Assembly: GCA_022402465.1 (NCBI GenBank) | Contig: JAKRSH010000043.1 | Location: 62,001 to 126,000, forward strand | Reading direction: 5' to 3' | Source of the DNA: Leptospiraceae bacterium | GTDB taxonomy: Bacteria > Spirochaetota > Leptospiria > Leptospirales > Leptospiraceae | Length of the DNA: 64,000 nt | Shown: one piece after another, positions 9,091 to 19,405 of the stretch | Numbering within the stretch: position 1 is the first letter of the stretch | How the letters are laid out: the number at the start of each line of letters is the position of its first letter | Made by a program: the position numbers and the translations under genes | Notes under the pieces: generated by a model | Told to the model about the DNA's origin: nothing | Database searches by the model: none | What the model saw: the letters and a program-made list of their open reading frames with translations, nothing else

Positions 9091-10074
9091 ATGGAAATAA
9101 ATTGCAAATTGTACTTTACTCTTAAATTTTTTCTTGGAATTTTTATTGCAATACTTTTCCAATGTATACCAACTTTAGAAAAAATCCCAGCTCACCAACT
9201 TTTATTATTAGAAACTGTTGCCTGCCTCTCACCTAGTGGTTGCCAAGCCAGAACAGAATCAACAACAGTAGCTACAACAGGAACAGGGAATCTATCTCCG
9301 TCTGGGCTGAGCTATTCACCTGCAAGTTCAAGTTTGGTAATTAACATTGCTATAACAAATCTTTCTCCAACAGTGACAGGTACTGTTGCATCCTATTCAA
9401 TCTCACCCACTTTGCCAACTGGTCTTGCTTTCAATACAACAACTGGTGTCATCTCTGGAACTCCAACAGTATTATCCGCATCCTCAAATTATACTGTAAC
9501 GGCTACGAATTCTTTTGGATCTGCGACCGTGGTCGTAACTATCCAAGTATTGAATGGTAAGAGAATATTTGTAACAGGTATTGGATATAAACCTGGATCC
9601 GTTGTAGGCAATGCATACAATTCAGCAACTACTGCTGATACAAAATGCAATTCTGATGCGTCTAGACCCGCAGGGCCTAATCCGTATAAGGCTATGTTAG
9701 TTGATTCTACTCGCAGAGCTAGCATTACACCCAATGCTGGAGATGGGCAATTGGATTGGGTATTCAAACCTAATATGTCTTATGAAAGACCAGATGGCAC
9801 AGCAATTGGAAATTCCAATGCGAATTCATTATTGCAATTTCCTCTAACAAATAGCATATTCACAGCAGCACAATACCATACTGGATTAAATTCAGATTGG
9901 ACTACACTAAATTTAGGGAATTGCTCGGACTGGACAGATGGTACATCCTTATTAAATGGATCAGGAGTCAGTGGTAGAGCAGAGTATACAACAACTGCCA
10001 TTCTCAACGGAGCAGCGGCTGTTAGCTGTGGAGCAAGCGCGACTGGACAACAATTGCTTTGTGTAGAACAGTGA
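9091..10074 (+). CDS. Secreted protein with putative Ig (He_PIG-like) repeat and Leptospira DUF1554 domain
   Basis: 327 residues. A hydrophobic signal (FFLGIFIAILFQC) contains a possible lipobox Cys, so it is probably a lipoprotein. Residues 65-150 match a single bacterial Ig-like unit (LPTGLAFNTTTGVISGTPT, then SNYTVTATNSFGSATV). Residues 155-327 match DUF1554: KRIFVT, DTKCNSDASRP, YKAMLVDSTRRA, LDWVFKPNMSY, DWTTLNLGNCSDWT and the C-terminal LLCVEQ. DUF1554 proteins are largely confined to Leptospira and are surface or secreted, with unknown function. This is the strongest taxonomic marker in the window. Confidence 0.85.
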   Translation: MEINCKLYFTLKFFLGIFIAILFQCIPTLEKIPAHQLLLLETVACLSPSGCQARTESTTVATTGTGNLSPSGLSYSPASSSLVINIAITNLSPTVTGTVASYSISPTLPTGLAFNTTTGVISGTPTVLSASSNYTVTATNSFGSATVVVTIQVLNGKRIFVTGIGYKPGSVVGNAYNSATTADTKCNSDASRPAGPNPYKAMLVDSTRRASITPNAGDGQLDWVFKPNMSYERPDGTAIGNSNANSLLQFPLTNSIFTAAQYHTGLNSDWTTLNLGNCSDWTDGTSLLNGSGVSGRAEYTTTAILNGAAAVSCGASATGQQLLCVEQ

Positions 10075-10111
10075 GAAACATTTCTGTTAACCGATTCATT
10101 CTTCTATTTTT

Positions 10112-10714
10112 TTAAAATCCTTCCATCCGTATAAAGCCTGGTATACTTTCAATAGATTTAAGCCATTCTGAAATCCTAGGGTAAGGTATTAAATCAAACC
10201 CTCCTTCATTTGCTACGTGTGTATAAGCAAACAAAGATATGTCGGCAACAGAAAAATGATTTCCTACGAGGAATTGTGTTCGTGAGAGTTGTTCCTCCAT
10301 AACTCTTAATGCTTTGTGACCACCCTCTTGCTTGGATTCAAATTCTACTCTTCTCTCTTCGGGTAAGCCTAAGTATTTATTGATAAATCGTGCTACTGCT
10401 ATATTTGGTTCATGACTGTACTGCTCAAAAAATTGCCACTCTTGGGTCTTAGCTAAATCGAAAGGATCTTGTGGAATCAACTCACTTTCTCGTGCCAAAA
10501 AATTTACAATAGCATTGGATTCAGATAAATTCCTTCCATCCGCAAGTTCTAATATAGGAATCTTTCCGTTTGGATTTTTTTGTAAGAATTCCAAAGTTCT
10601 CGTATCTCCCCTCAAGATATTCATACTTACCTTTTCCAATGGAATTCCTAAAATAGAAGCTACTAAGTTCACCTTATAGCAGTTACCAGACAAATTATCT
10701 CCATATAATTTCAT
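10112..10714 (-). CDS. Glutathione S-transferase family protein
   Basis: 200 residues with a thioredoxin-like N-terminal half containing NPNGKIPILEL and the glutathione-binding LSESNAI (residues 62-68), then an all-helical C-terminal half with the FSVADISLFAY N-capping motif. Length and order match cytosolic bacterial GSTs. Near the N-terminus Ser9 or Cys12 could be the thiol-activating residue. AAGGAT precedes the ATG. Substrate unknown; stress or detoxification role inferred from the family. Confidence 0.92.
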   Translation of the reverse strand: MKLYGDNLSGNCYKVNLVASILGIPLEKVSMNILRGDTRTLEFLQKNPNGKIPILELADGRNLSESNAIVNFLARESELIPQDPFDLAKTQEWQFFEQYSHEPNIAVARFINKYLGLPEERRVEFESKQEGGHKALRVMEEQLSRTQFLVGNHFSVADISLFAYTHVANEGGFDLIPYPRISEWLKSIESIPGFIRMEGF

Positions 10715-10820
10715 TCTGTTAATCCTTTTTAATTTCTTAGTTTTTTAAATATTCAATTTCGAATAGATTCCACGAAAAAAATGTTTTTATAATCTTCCTT
10801 AAACAAAGCTTCAAGCCTAT

Positions 10821-11225
10821 TCACACAAGATATTGGCGCATCTTCTCCGCAAGATCAACTGGCCAGGCTTGCAATCCCTTCGCATTTAGCTTAGCAAATC
10901 CATACAAAAATTCCATCTGGCATCTCTTTTGCTTATTGCAAGATGCCTTTATAGAAAGTAGAGCTGATTTAGATCTGAGTTGCATTACATTTAATGAAAA
11001 ATCCAAAGCATCACCTAACATAGATGGATTGTGAAATTTTGCAGTAATCTTCATGGCTGGGGTTCCAGAAGATTCAGCTCTTATCATTTTTGCATAGCCA
11101 TAATCCAAATCCTCGAACCAATCCTCAAGCACCTCAATACAAAGGTTGAAGTATTGAGGGGTAAAGACAAGGCCTGCTGGATCGCAGTGTTGGATTCTAA
11201 TTCTTTTGGATACCTGGAAATTCAT
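10821..11225 (-). CDS. Acyl-CoA thioesterase, 4-hydroxybenzoyl-CoA thioesterase (YbgC/FcbC) type
   Basis: 134-residue hotdog-fold protein. The N-terminal IRIQHCDPAGLVFTPQYF carries the Asp of the 4HBT family, D-P-A-G in the normal position, followed by a long central helix. The rest fits the strands of a single hotdog domain. Members hydrolyse acyl-CoA thioesters in the cytoplasm. It sits in a run of minus-strand genes with no clear pathway link; it is 38 bp upstream of nothing co-functional. Confidence 0.88.
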   Translation of the reverse strand: MNFQVSKRIRIQHCDPAGLVFTPQYFNLCIEVLEDWFEDLDYGYAKMIRAESSGTPAMKITAKFHNPSMLGDALDFSLNVMQLRSKSALLSIKASCNKQKRCQMEFLYGFAKLNAKGLQAWPVDLAEKMRQYLV

Positions 11226-11263
11226 TCCAAGATCTGGATTCGATGATCCAAAGAAATTCTCTC

Positions 11264-12373
11264 CTATTTAAAGAAGCCACTGATAGCGGCAGAAAATTCG
11301 CTTGGCTTTTCGATAAAAGGAAAATGCCCACAGTTTGCGATAGAATGTGTTGTTACAGAAGAAGATCCTGTAAGATTAGCCTGAACAGCAGGGTTAGCAC
11401 CTATCGTAAATGAAAGAGGGATAACATCATCGACTCCATGAATAATTTTAACAGGAGCAGTCACTGTTGCTAAAGCCGTTCTTATATCTAAATTACTAGT
11501 ACCAGCTCCACCCAGTGCGTATGCAGCTGTGTCTATTCTTAGATTTGCATTGATTAAAGCACCGACGGAAAGTCCATTTCGAATTGTCTTTTCTGTAGAA
11601 GAATTTAGATTCAAGGAAGCAAAATTAGCAGAGGTTCCATTCTGATTTCCTGTAGGAGTGAAGTCTGCGAAATAAAATTTAAAAAGGAAGCCATAGTAAT
11701 TCTTAAGTGCGACCAAGGTTGGAGCGTAGGAAGAACTATTTGGGTCGATTGGTTGTTGAAAGCCATTTAGAGTTGTAACTGCTGCTGCTCCGCCTGCTTT
11801 TGTAACCAAATTGTTTAAGAAAGTTCCATAGTAGCCATGCTGAGCCCCTGCACTTCCCACCAAGGCTAAGGATTTTACACGAGCTCGGTATCTTGTATCG
11901 GTAGCATATAACATGGCATAGAGTCCACCCCAGGAATGTCCGAGGATATTAATCTGCTCACCAAGATTGAGTCCAGTTCGGATCGCGTCCAAGTCTTCTA
12001 GGAATTTTGTCGTATTGATGAAGGAAGAATTGATCTGGCGAAAGCTTCCTTCCGAGAAACCAGTTCCTCTTTGGTCAAAGAAAATCAGTTGAATCCCAGA
12101 ACCCATGGTTGCCTTGAGTGGCTCCACGAGGTAGTTGTGGTCAAGACCTGGACCGCCGTGCAGCACTACTACTGGCACTCCCGTTCCCACCTTAGCATAG
12201 AAAATTTTGGTTCCATCGGCTGAAGAGACAAAACCCTCGGTAGCAGGATTAGCGATCACTGCAAGAAGTAGATTGTTCTCTCTATCCTCTTTGGCATTGT
12301 TATTGGGAGAACAGGACAAAAGGACAAGAAAGACAAAGGAAAGTAAGGTGGTGAAAAAAGATCTCAAAAGCAT
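11264..12373 (-). CDS. Alpha/beta-hydrolase lipoprotein, proline-iminopeptidase-like
   Basis: 369 residues. The signal sequence ends in FLVLLSC, a lipobox (Cys21), so it is envelope-anchored. The hydrolase domain has the oxyanion HGGPGLDHN, FFDQRGTGFS, the nucleophile elbow GHSWGG, a late Asp in IHGVDDVIPL and a final His in NCGHFPFIEKPSEF. HGGPG plus DQRG(T/C)G is the signature of the prolyl aminopeptidase/epoxide-hydrolase S33 branch. A Gly/Asn/Thr-rich cap occupies about residues 190-290. GGGAGG precedes the ATG. Peptidase or esterase activity in the periplasm or outer membrane is inferred. Confidence 0.88.
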   Translation of the reverse strand: MLLRSFFTTLLSFVFLVLLSCSPNNNAKEDRENNLLLAVIANPATEGFVSSADGTKIFYAKVGTGVPVVVLHGGPGLDHNYLVEPLKATMGSGIQLIFFDQRGTGFSEGSFRQINSSFINTTKFLEDLDAIRTGLNLGEQINILGHSWGGLYAMLYATDTRYRARVKSLALVGSAGAQHGYYGTFLNNLVTKAGGAAAVTTLNGFQQPIDPNSSSYAPTLVALKNYYGFLFKFYFADFTPTGNQNGTSANFASLNLNSSTEKTIRNGLSVGALINANLRIDTAAYALGGAGTSNLDIRTALATVTAPVKIIHGVDDVIPLSFTIGANPAVQANLTGSSSVTTHSIANCGHFPFIEKPSEFSAAISGFFK

Positions 12374-12455
12374 GAATTCCTCCCAGAAAAACTATGTTCG
12401 ACACTAAAGAGTGGAAATTCTAAGTCAATTCTTTTCTAAAAGATGGAAATAAAAT

Positions 12456-13244
12456 CTAAGCAGGTTTCTGGTAGAGTCTTACGGCATAGCTAAACTCAAG
12501 GATATTCAGCTTCTTTGACATATATGCTTCTAAGCAATGTCCATACAAATCACGAAGGTTAAGTAGCTGACCCATATGGGAAAGAAGAGACCATGCAGCC
12601 ATACGACCGACCAAAATGTTCGGATAACTGAGAACTGCCTCGTTATCGGAGCCTTTGGCAGATATAGAAAGATCATTGCTCGCAACTAGACTATAGCCTT
12701 TGTTTGCAAAATACTGCTCTTCGACATGGACCGATTCGGGATGTAGAGAAAGATGAGTGTAATAGGCTTGCATGAGATCTAGGATTGCTTGGTCAGCCTT
12801 GTTCTTCTCTGAAAGAGGTTCAATAAAGAAGACCAGTCCTCCTGGTTTCAGAACGCGGTCAATTTCGTGCAAAACGTCTAGTGGCTCAGGCAGATGGAGC
12901 AAAAAAAAAGAATGTTGTAAGAAAGAAAGGGAAGCATCATCCAAAGGAAGCTTCCTAGCATCAGCGAGCATCCATTGAATCTTAGGATTGGAAATCTGAG
13001 AGAACTGAATCATCTCCTTAGAACGATCTACTCCCGTAAATTTGGCATTCGGAAAGTTCTTAGCTATAAGTGAGGTTAGTATTCCAGGTCCTGAACCTAG
13101 GTCTACAATATTGTCTACGGAAACGGTATGATGGATATTGCGTTTGAGAAATTCTTCTAAGCCAAGATAGATTAATCTAGACTGACTTGCGAGTCTTGGC
13201 ATCTCTTCTTGCAGAGAAAGGGAATCCAAATATGGATCAGTCAT
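12456..13244 (-). CDS. Class I SAM-dependent methyltransferase
   Basis: 262 residues with motif I VDLGSGPGIL, an acidic end of strand 2 in FTGVDRSKEM, MLADARKLPL and a late HEIDRVLKPGGLVFFIEP, the order of methyltransferase-11 type enzymes. Cytoplasmic. It ends about 82 bp downstream of the hydrolase gene and starts 8 bp after the STAS gene stops, so co-transcription with the regulatory genes is possible. Substrate unknown. Confidence 0.9.
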   Translation of the reverse strand: MTDPYLDSLSLQEEMPRLASQSRLIYLGLEEFLKRNIHHTVSVDNIVDLGSGPGILTSLIAKNFPNAKFTGVDRSKEMIQFSQISNPKIQWMLADARKLPLDDASLSFLQHSFFLLHLPEPLDVLHEIDRVLKPGGLVFFIEPLSEKNKADQAILDLMQAYYTHLSLHPESVHVEEQYFANKGYSLVASNDLSISAKGSDNEAVLSYPNILVGRMAAWSLLSHMGQLLNLRDLYGHCLEAYMSKKLNILEFSYAVRLYQKPA

Positions 13245-13252
13245 TCAGAAGC

Positions 13253-13630
13253 CTATCCTTCAGGAAGATCGTCGTCAGGCCCTTTGTCTGGAAATTCCAA
13301 ACTAATATCATTCCAGAGTTTCTTAAAGTTGAGAACGGATTTGATCTGCCAAGCAATCTTGGCTGAGGCAATTACCTTCATTGGAGTACTTTTCTTATTT
13401 CTTGCTTCTATGATAAATAGGCTAAGCGTTGTTATGCCAGAGCTATTTAGAAAATTTAGATTTCGCAGATCAATTGTTAGCTTAGTGGAAGACTTATCTA
13501 AACCTTCCTTAAGGACATTTTTGATTTCCTCGTAGGAAGCAAGATTTTGCAACCTCATTGAACCTGTCATTACAACCGATTGTTGTTGTTCGTCAAAATA
13601 TGCCGCGTATTCTTCTGTTTTTACTTCCAT
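13253..13630 (-). CDS. STAS-domain anti-sigma-factor-antagonist-like protein
   Basis: 125 residues matching the STAS fold of slr1659/SpoIIAA-type regulators: strand-rich N-terminus, then LTIDLRNLNFLNSSGITTLSLFI where the phosphorylatable Ser lies in NSSG (about residues 62-65). The C-terminus is acidic (PDKGPDDDLPEG). The neighbour 15 bp upstream encodes a HATPase-like protein, its natural kinase partner. Together they suggest a partner-switching module; target unknown. Confidence 0.82.
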   Translation of the reverse strand: MEVKTEEYAAYFDEQQQSVVMTGSMRLQNLASYEEIKNVLKEGLDKSSTKLTIDLRNLNFLNSSGITTLSLFIIEARNKKSTPMKVIASAKIAWQIKSVLNFKKLWNDISLEFPDKGPDDDLPEG

Positions 13631-13645
13631 ATCCTATAGTCCTAA

Positions 13646-14200
13646 TCAATGTTCAATAATATTTAAATACGCTTCAACTGTGACTTCATGCTTATCACTT
13701 TCTAATCTTTTAAATTGGAATCCAAATCGTATTGGATAATCCTTATACATTAACAAATAACCTATGCCTGAAGTATCCGCTTTGCTAACCAAACTTTCTA
13801 GGTGATCAAAATACATCTTCTCTATATCACCTGTTAGAACTCGCTTGATGTGCATCTCGAAATTCCCACGCATTCTTTCTGATACAATATTTCTTACTTC
13901 TATCTTAATAAGAGAAGAATAGAACTTCAAATCCAAATCTATCAAGCCATTTCTTGGTTTCGCAAATTTCGCCGCATTTTCAACAAGCTCGTTTACAACT
14001 GTTGAGACGGAATTTTTTGTTAAATTACCAAGATTCTGGTGTTGACCAAAGAACTCAGCTGTAAAATCAGAAACCATACCTATCCTCTTCCACTGAGACA
14101 TCATATCTATCGGTTGAAGACGAAGGAACAGATGTGACTCTGGCGGAAGAATATCCGGTATCATTTTAAAATCCGAGTATTGAATGATTTCTGCGATCAT
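13646..14200 (-). CDS. HATPase-like regulator (slr1658-type anti-sigma kinase family)
   Basis: 184 residues with a short HATPase core: N-box VVNELVENAAKFA (Glu and Asn of the ATP-binding helix) and a G-like segment GIGYLLMYKDYP near 150. The start of the protein (LFLRLQPIDMMSQWKRIG) matches the N-terminus of its divergently transcribed relative at 14333. Such proteins phosphorylate or sequester STAS partners. It heads a possible three-gene unit with the STAS and methyltransferase genes. Cytoplasmic. Confidence 0.78.
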   Translation of the reverse strand: MIAEIIQYSDFKMIPDILPPESHLFLRLQPIDMMSQWKRIGMVSDFTAEFFGQHQNLGNLTKNSVSTVVNELVENAAKFAKPRNGLIDLDLKFYSSLIKIEVRNIVSERMRGNFEMHIKRVLTGDIEKMYFDHLESLVSKADTSGIGYLLMYKDYPIRFGFQFKRLESDKHEVTVEAYLNIIEH

Positions 14201-14332
14201 AATTTACTTTTGATTCAAAATAATTAAATAAATTTAAAAAATTTGTTAATTTCTTTGACTCATTTGATTCTAATTTAGACATACTAATTCTGGCAAGTTT
14301 TTACTAAAAAGAATTAAGGTGAGGCAAAGAAA

Positions 14333-14923
14333 TTGAAAGAAATTCTACTTGGTGATTATGGAAAGATAGTACCTCCCGATCGTAGCGCAGACAGCCATGT
14401 TCAAATCATCATCACCCCACTTGACCTAGTCACCTTCTGGAAGCGTGTAGGAACTCTTGCTGACTTTGTTGCTGGTTTTTACTCTTATTCTTTTGTAAAA
14501 CTCGATTCTTCCGTCAAAGACATCTCAGAAACCCCCGTATTTCATTCTATTTCCACTGTGTTCAACGAATTGATAGAAAATGCTGCCAAGTACTCTATGG
14601 ACAAGAAGGCAAATATTAGAATCGATTTGAACCAATTTGGCACTATTTTCAAGATGCAAGTCGAGAACTCAACCTCAGTGGAATCCGCAGAAAACTTCAA
14701 ACGAGTTATGTCGGAGGTATTTGCCTCCGATGATGTGGAGTCCCTGTACTTTCAGAAATTGGAACAGAATTCTGCTGATCCAAGTTCCGGACATTCGGGC
14801 ATAGGACTTATGATGATCCTCAAAGACTTTCCTTGTAAGATGGGAGTTCGTATCCGTGAGAAGGACGATGGGCTTGCCTATGTTCTCACAGAAGTCTACT
14901 ACGATACCACGGAATCCGTCTGA
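14333..14923 (+). CDS. HATPase-like regulator, divergent paralogue of the 13646 gene
   Basis: 196 residues resembling the neighbour: IIITPLDLVTFWKRVGTLADFVAGF at the start, N-box VFNELIENAAKYS and SGIGLMMILKDFPCKMG. Start is TTG at 14333 with GAGG about nine bases upstream; no ATG fits better. It is divergent from its paralogue across a 132-bp region, so the two may be co-regulated from one intergenic promoter region. Its STAS partner could be the same protein at 13253, giving two kinases for one antagonist. Confidence 0.78.
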   Translation: MKEILLGDYGKIVPPDRSADSHVQIIITPLDLVTFWKRVGTLADFVAGFYSYSFVKLDSSVKDISETPVFHSISTVFNELIENAAKYSMDKKANIRIDLNQFGTIFKMQVENSTSVESAENFKRVMSEVFASDDVESLYFQKLEQNSADPSSGHSGIGLMMILKDFPCKMGVRIREKDDGLAYVLTEVYYDTTESV

Positions 14924-15060
14924 GTGTAATTTATTTCGTTTTGAAGAAATAAATTCACAGTTCACCCACTACCCTCTCTCAAGCAATAGAGTCTTCTCAT
15001 TCTGAAATCTTTCTAGCTCATGGAAGCCTAGAGAGTCCATTTTTCTCTGATTTTTGATTT

Positions 15061-15087
15061 TTAGCACTCTATTCTTTCAAGTGCTTG
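15061..15087. promoter_or_regulatory. CIRCE element 1 (HrcA operator), degenerate
   Basis: Left arm TTAGCACTC (15061-15069) is a perfect CIRCE half-site; 9 bp later the right arm AAGTGCTTG differs from GAGTGCTAA at three positions. The right arm overlaps the -35 hexamer, so HrcA bound here would block RNA polymerase. Confidence 0.75.
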
Positions 15088-15113
15088 ACAATTTCACCCC
15101 TCCTAAAAATACT
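15085..15113 (+). promoter_or_regulatory. groESL sigma-70 promoter
   Basis: TTGACA (15085-15090), 17-bp spacer, AATACT (15108-15113). The predicted start near 15120 lies between two CIRCE elements, so a repressed housekeeping promoter is likely. Confidence 0.75.
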
Positions 15114-15124
15114 AGTCTTGAAGC

Positions 15125-15151
15125 TTAGCACTCTAAATTTCTGGGTGCTAA
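15125..15151. promoter_or_regulatory. CIRCE element 2 (HrcA operator)
   Basis: TTAGCACTC (15125-15133), 9-bp spacer, GGGTGCTAA (15143-15151), one mismatch from consensus. It begins about 5 bp after the predicted transcription start, in the groES leader. This is the classical HrcA site. Confidence 0.88.
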
Positions 15152-15193
15152 AATGAATTTTTCTCAAAAATATACATTAGGAGATATAGAGTT

Positions 15194-15475
15194 ATGAAAA
15201 TTAAACCTCTAGCAGACAGAGTTGTAGTAGAACCAAATACTACCGCTGAAGAAAAAATCGGAAGTATCTACGTACCAGATACTGCAAAAGAAAAACCCCA
15301 AGAAGGCAAAGTGGTTGCAGTTGGGTCAGGGCGTTATGAAGACGGAAAGCTTGTAGCTCCTGAAGTAAAAATCGGTGATTCCGTTCTTTATGGAAAATAT
15401 TCCGGAACAGAAATCAAGCACGGTGGCAAAGACTACCTTATCATTCGTGAAAGCGACATTCTCGCAATCGTATAA
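15194..15475 (+). CDS. groES: Co-chaperonin GroES
   Basis: 93 residues, full length. [13 protein letters not shown] at the start, the mobile loop [32 protein letters not shown] and [26 protein letters not shown] are all canonical. The heptameric lid of GroEL in the cytoplasm. AGGAG lies upstream of the ATG. Transcribed from the promoter at 15085 under double CIRCE control, followed 18 bp later by groEL. Confidence 0.99.
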   Translation: MKIKPLADRVVVEPNTTAEEKIGSIYVPDTAKEKPQEGKVVAVGSGRYEDGKLVAPEVKIGDSVLYGKYSGTEIKHGGKDYLIIRESDILAIV

Positions 15476-17146
<1,671 letters not shown>

Positions 17147-17196
17147 TTAGAGTATTCTAATACACATTCTAGTCTCTAACACAGATTCTAGAAACC

Positions 17197-17228
17197 AAAA
17201 AGCTGTGGGCAACCACAGCTTTTTTTTT
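17197..17228 (+). terminator. Intrinsic terminator of groESL
   Basis: A perfect 12-bp stem (17197-17208 with 17213-17224) closed by a GCAA tetraloop, followed by an uninterrupted T-run (17221-17228). Confidence 0.95.
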
Positions 17229-17268
17229 GTATTATTTGGATTCTGCTTCGTCTATACTACCATTGCCT

Positions 17269-17706
17269 ATGAATATTTATGAATTTGTAACCAATTTAGA
17301 TTCTAGAATCTATCATTTGAATGAAATCGTTGCTGATGAATACATTGGTGATATAGAGAACAAACTGTATTTTATCTTGAAGGGAAAGGTTGAAGTAAGA
17401 AGATCTATGGAACCTGGTATTGAGTTAAAGACTGAATATCTCAATATGGGTGATTTCTTTGGTTTTGCAAGCTCGCCTAGTCACATCAAGATCCAATCCA
17501 TCTACAAATCCATAGATGTAAATACCAAAGTAGGCTTCCTGGACCACAAAGAAATCATACACATAGGCAAGGTGAATCCGCTTTTTTTCTTCACCTTGCT
17601 TAAATCTAGCATAGAAAGGTTGAGTATACTAGAAAGAGAGATCACTCATCTTTCAGAAAGTATAGATTCTCTTTGCGGACAGACTACAACGGAGAATACA
17701 ATATGA
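17269..17706 (+). CDS. Cyclic-nucleotide-binding-domain-like protein (degenerate motif)
   Basis: 145 residues from the ATG at 17269. A TTG at 17227 would extend it but lies inside the groEL terminator T-run and is rejected. The pattern of strands is that of a cNMP-binding beta-roll (LYFILKGKVEVRRS, then YLNMGDFFGFASS), but the phosphate-binding cassette FGEXAL...RXA is replaced by FFGFASSPSHIKIQS, so nucleotide binding is doubtful. It overlaps the next cNMP gene by ATGA, pointing to translational coupling. The distal helix is short, with no DNA-binding domain. Confidence 0.7.
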   Translation: MNIYEFVTNLDSRIYHLNEIVADEYIGDIENKLYFILKGKVEVRRSMEPGIELKTEYLNMGDFFGFASSPSHIKIQSIYKSIDVNTKVGFLDHKEIIHIGKVNPLFFFTLLKSSIERLSILEREITHLSESIDSLCGQTTTENTI

Positions 17707-18224
17707 ACCTAGAAAATCTTGCTAAAGGGATGGAAATTCGCAATTTAACCAAGAATCAAGTTGTATTCAAAGAAAAAGCTTTCGGAAACCAAGAAATGTT
17801 TTTTATCTTTTCTGGTGATGTATGTATCTCTAGATCTCTCTCAGGTATCGATGAAGAAATCAACCATTTGAAAGCTGGTTCTTTTTTTGGTGAGATTGCA
17901 TTGATACAAAATGTACCTAGAACGGCAAGTGCGACTGTAATTTCTGATACAGCCAAAATTGGAGTTATTTCTCGAAATCAGTTTATAGTTCTTTCTAAGA
18001 CCAATCCGGAATTCTTAGTTGTTCTCTTTAAGAAATTACAAGAAAGAATCCTTATAAGAACAGAAAATCGTGATCTACTTCATATTCAAGAACAAGAATT
18101 AAACGCAGCCTTGAGTAATGACATTTGGATCAAGATCAAAGAAGAAACGAAGCAGATTCCCTTAGAAGAGTCAACAGAAGATTTTAATTCTGAGGGTTCT
18201 GAATTATCTACTGAACAAGGATAA
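17703..18224 (+). CDS. Cyclic-nucleotide-binding domain protein
   Basis: 173 residues from the ATG at 17703, which shares ATGA with the previous gene's stop. The cNMP cassette is canonical: GSFFGEIALIQNVPRTASATVIS, with Glu and Arg of the phosphate-binding cassette. The last 40 residues are acidic, with no HTH, so it is a stand-alone sensor. A membrane adenylate/guanylate cyclase lies 2.5 kb downstream (20672), a possible source of ligand. Its 3' end overlaps the convergent patatin gene by 21 bp. Confidence 0.85.
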   Translation: MNLENLAKGMEIRNLTKNQVVFKEKAFGNQEMFFIFSGDVCISRSLSGIDEEINHLKAGSFFGEIALIQNVPRTASATVISDTAKIGVISRNQFIVLSKTNPEFLVVLFKKLQERILIRTENRDLLHIQEQELNAALSNDIWIKIKEETKQIPLEESTEDFNSEGSELSTEQG

Positions 18225-19148
18225 GATTTTATAGAATGGGTTTCTCATTCGCTTGTATTTGTGGAGAAACATCTCAGTATACAATATACCTTGCTCAATC
18301 AGAAATTCTTTTTCTTCTTTCTTAAGATCAAAATCCACAAAGGAAATTGAGCCTGTATCTATATCCACTGTTCGGCGGTAGTATTCTGGAGTTCTTCGAA
18401 TCATTTCAGATTGAGAGTCCGCAACTGTATCAATCAGACTTTTTACCCAATCCCGTATATTTCCAAAATCCAAATCCTTGGACATAGGAACGAGTTCGGT
18501 CTTTTGAAACTTGAAACCAAGAGTCCTGTCGTTCACACCGCCCTTATCGAAAGCCATAATGGGATAATTCAATAATGCTCCCCCATCCACATAGATATGG
18601 TCATTGGGCTCAGACTTAGAAAACTTAAATGCCTGGAAAAAGGCAGGAATAGACATAGATGCACAAATTGCTTCCGCTACCATAGTATTAGGAGTTGTCT
18701 TATACTGAAACTCAACTGCCTTCTTAGTATTTAGGTCGGTAGCATAAACCAAGAGATCCCTTGCCCCTCTTTCATGCAGCTGCAGAAATGTTTCTTCACC
18801 CGTCCAATCCATTTCTGGGTGAAAATTCATGCCGCATTTTTTTATAAGCTCTTTTAACCAATTTAACACTGGTTCGGTGCGAAACCATCCATACATTTTA
18901 GTGAACTCTAAGGGACGTGGCTCAGCCAAAAATTCTTCAAAGTTTGTAGAAACCAAAATTTCTTGAATTTGCTGAGCGTTGTATCTGAGAGCTAGAGCTA
19001 AGGCTGAGATTGCTCCAGCAGAAGTACCCGCAACTGCTCGAACATTCTTTAGTATTTCTTGTTCTTCCAGAACTTGAATGGCTCCAGAATAAGCTATACC
19101 AAGAACTCCTCCACCTTGAAAAACTAGATTTTTAAATTCATAAGCCAA
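18204..19148 (-). CDS. Patatin-like phospholipase
   Basis: 314 residues with the oxyanion QGGGVLGIAYSGA, the nucleophile elbow GTSAGA (Ser43-44 region) and the Asp of YVDGGALLNYP, the catalytic dyad of patatins. There is no signal peptide, so cytoplasmic lipid acyl hydrolase is expected. Start is TTG at 19148 with GAGG nine bases upstream; an upstream ATG is out of frame. Converges on the cNMP gene with a 21-bp overlap. Confidence 0.9.
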   Translation of the reverse strand: MAYEFKNLVFQGGGVLGIAYSGAIQVLEEQEILKNVRAVAGTSAGAISALALALRYNAQQIQEILVSTNFEEFLAEPRPLEFTKMYGWFRTEPVLNWLKELIKKCGMNFHPEMDWTGEETFLQLHERGARDLLVYATDLNTKKAVEFQYKTTPNTMVAEAICASMSIPAFFQAFKFSKSEPNDHIYVDGGALLNYPIMAFDKGGVNDRTLGFKFQKTELVPMSKDLDFGNIRDWVKSLIDTVADSQSEMIRRTPEYYRRTVDIDTGSISFVDFDLKKEEKEFLIEQGILYTEMFLHKYKRMRNPFYKILSLFSR

Positions 19149-19405
19149 ATCATTTTCCTCGTAAATCTATAAATAATTTCCCAAAAACAACACTATCACT
19201 TTTATCCTTTTACACTTTTCATGCGCAAGTATAACAAATATTGATCGCTTTAAAGTATATTGGTCAGTTTCGTTCAGTATTTATTATTTCTCTGAGCAAT
19301 CAAGCCTGATTCTCGCTTGTCTTTTCTCAAAATATGTTTTAACCTTGATCTAAGCTTTTGAGCCTATGAACAATAATAAGACTTGGAATATAAGGACAAT
19401 GCCTC

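Noticed and set aside
17227-17268. Upstream TTG start for the first cNMP gene
   Set aside because: It falls in the groEL terminator T-run; ATG 17269 is a better start.
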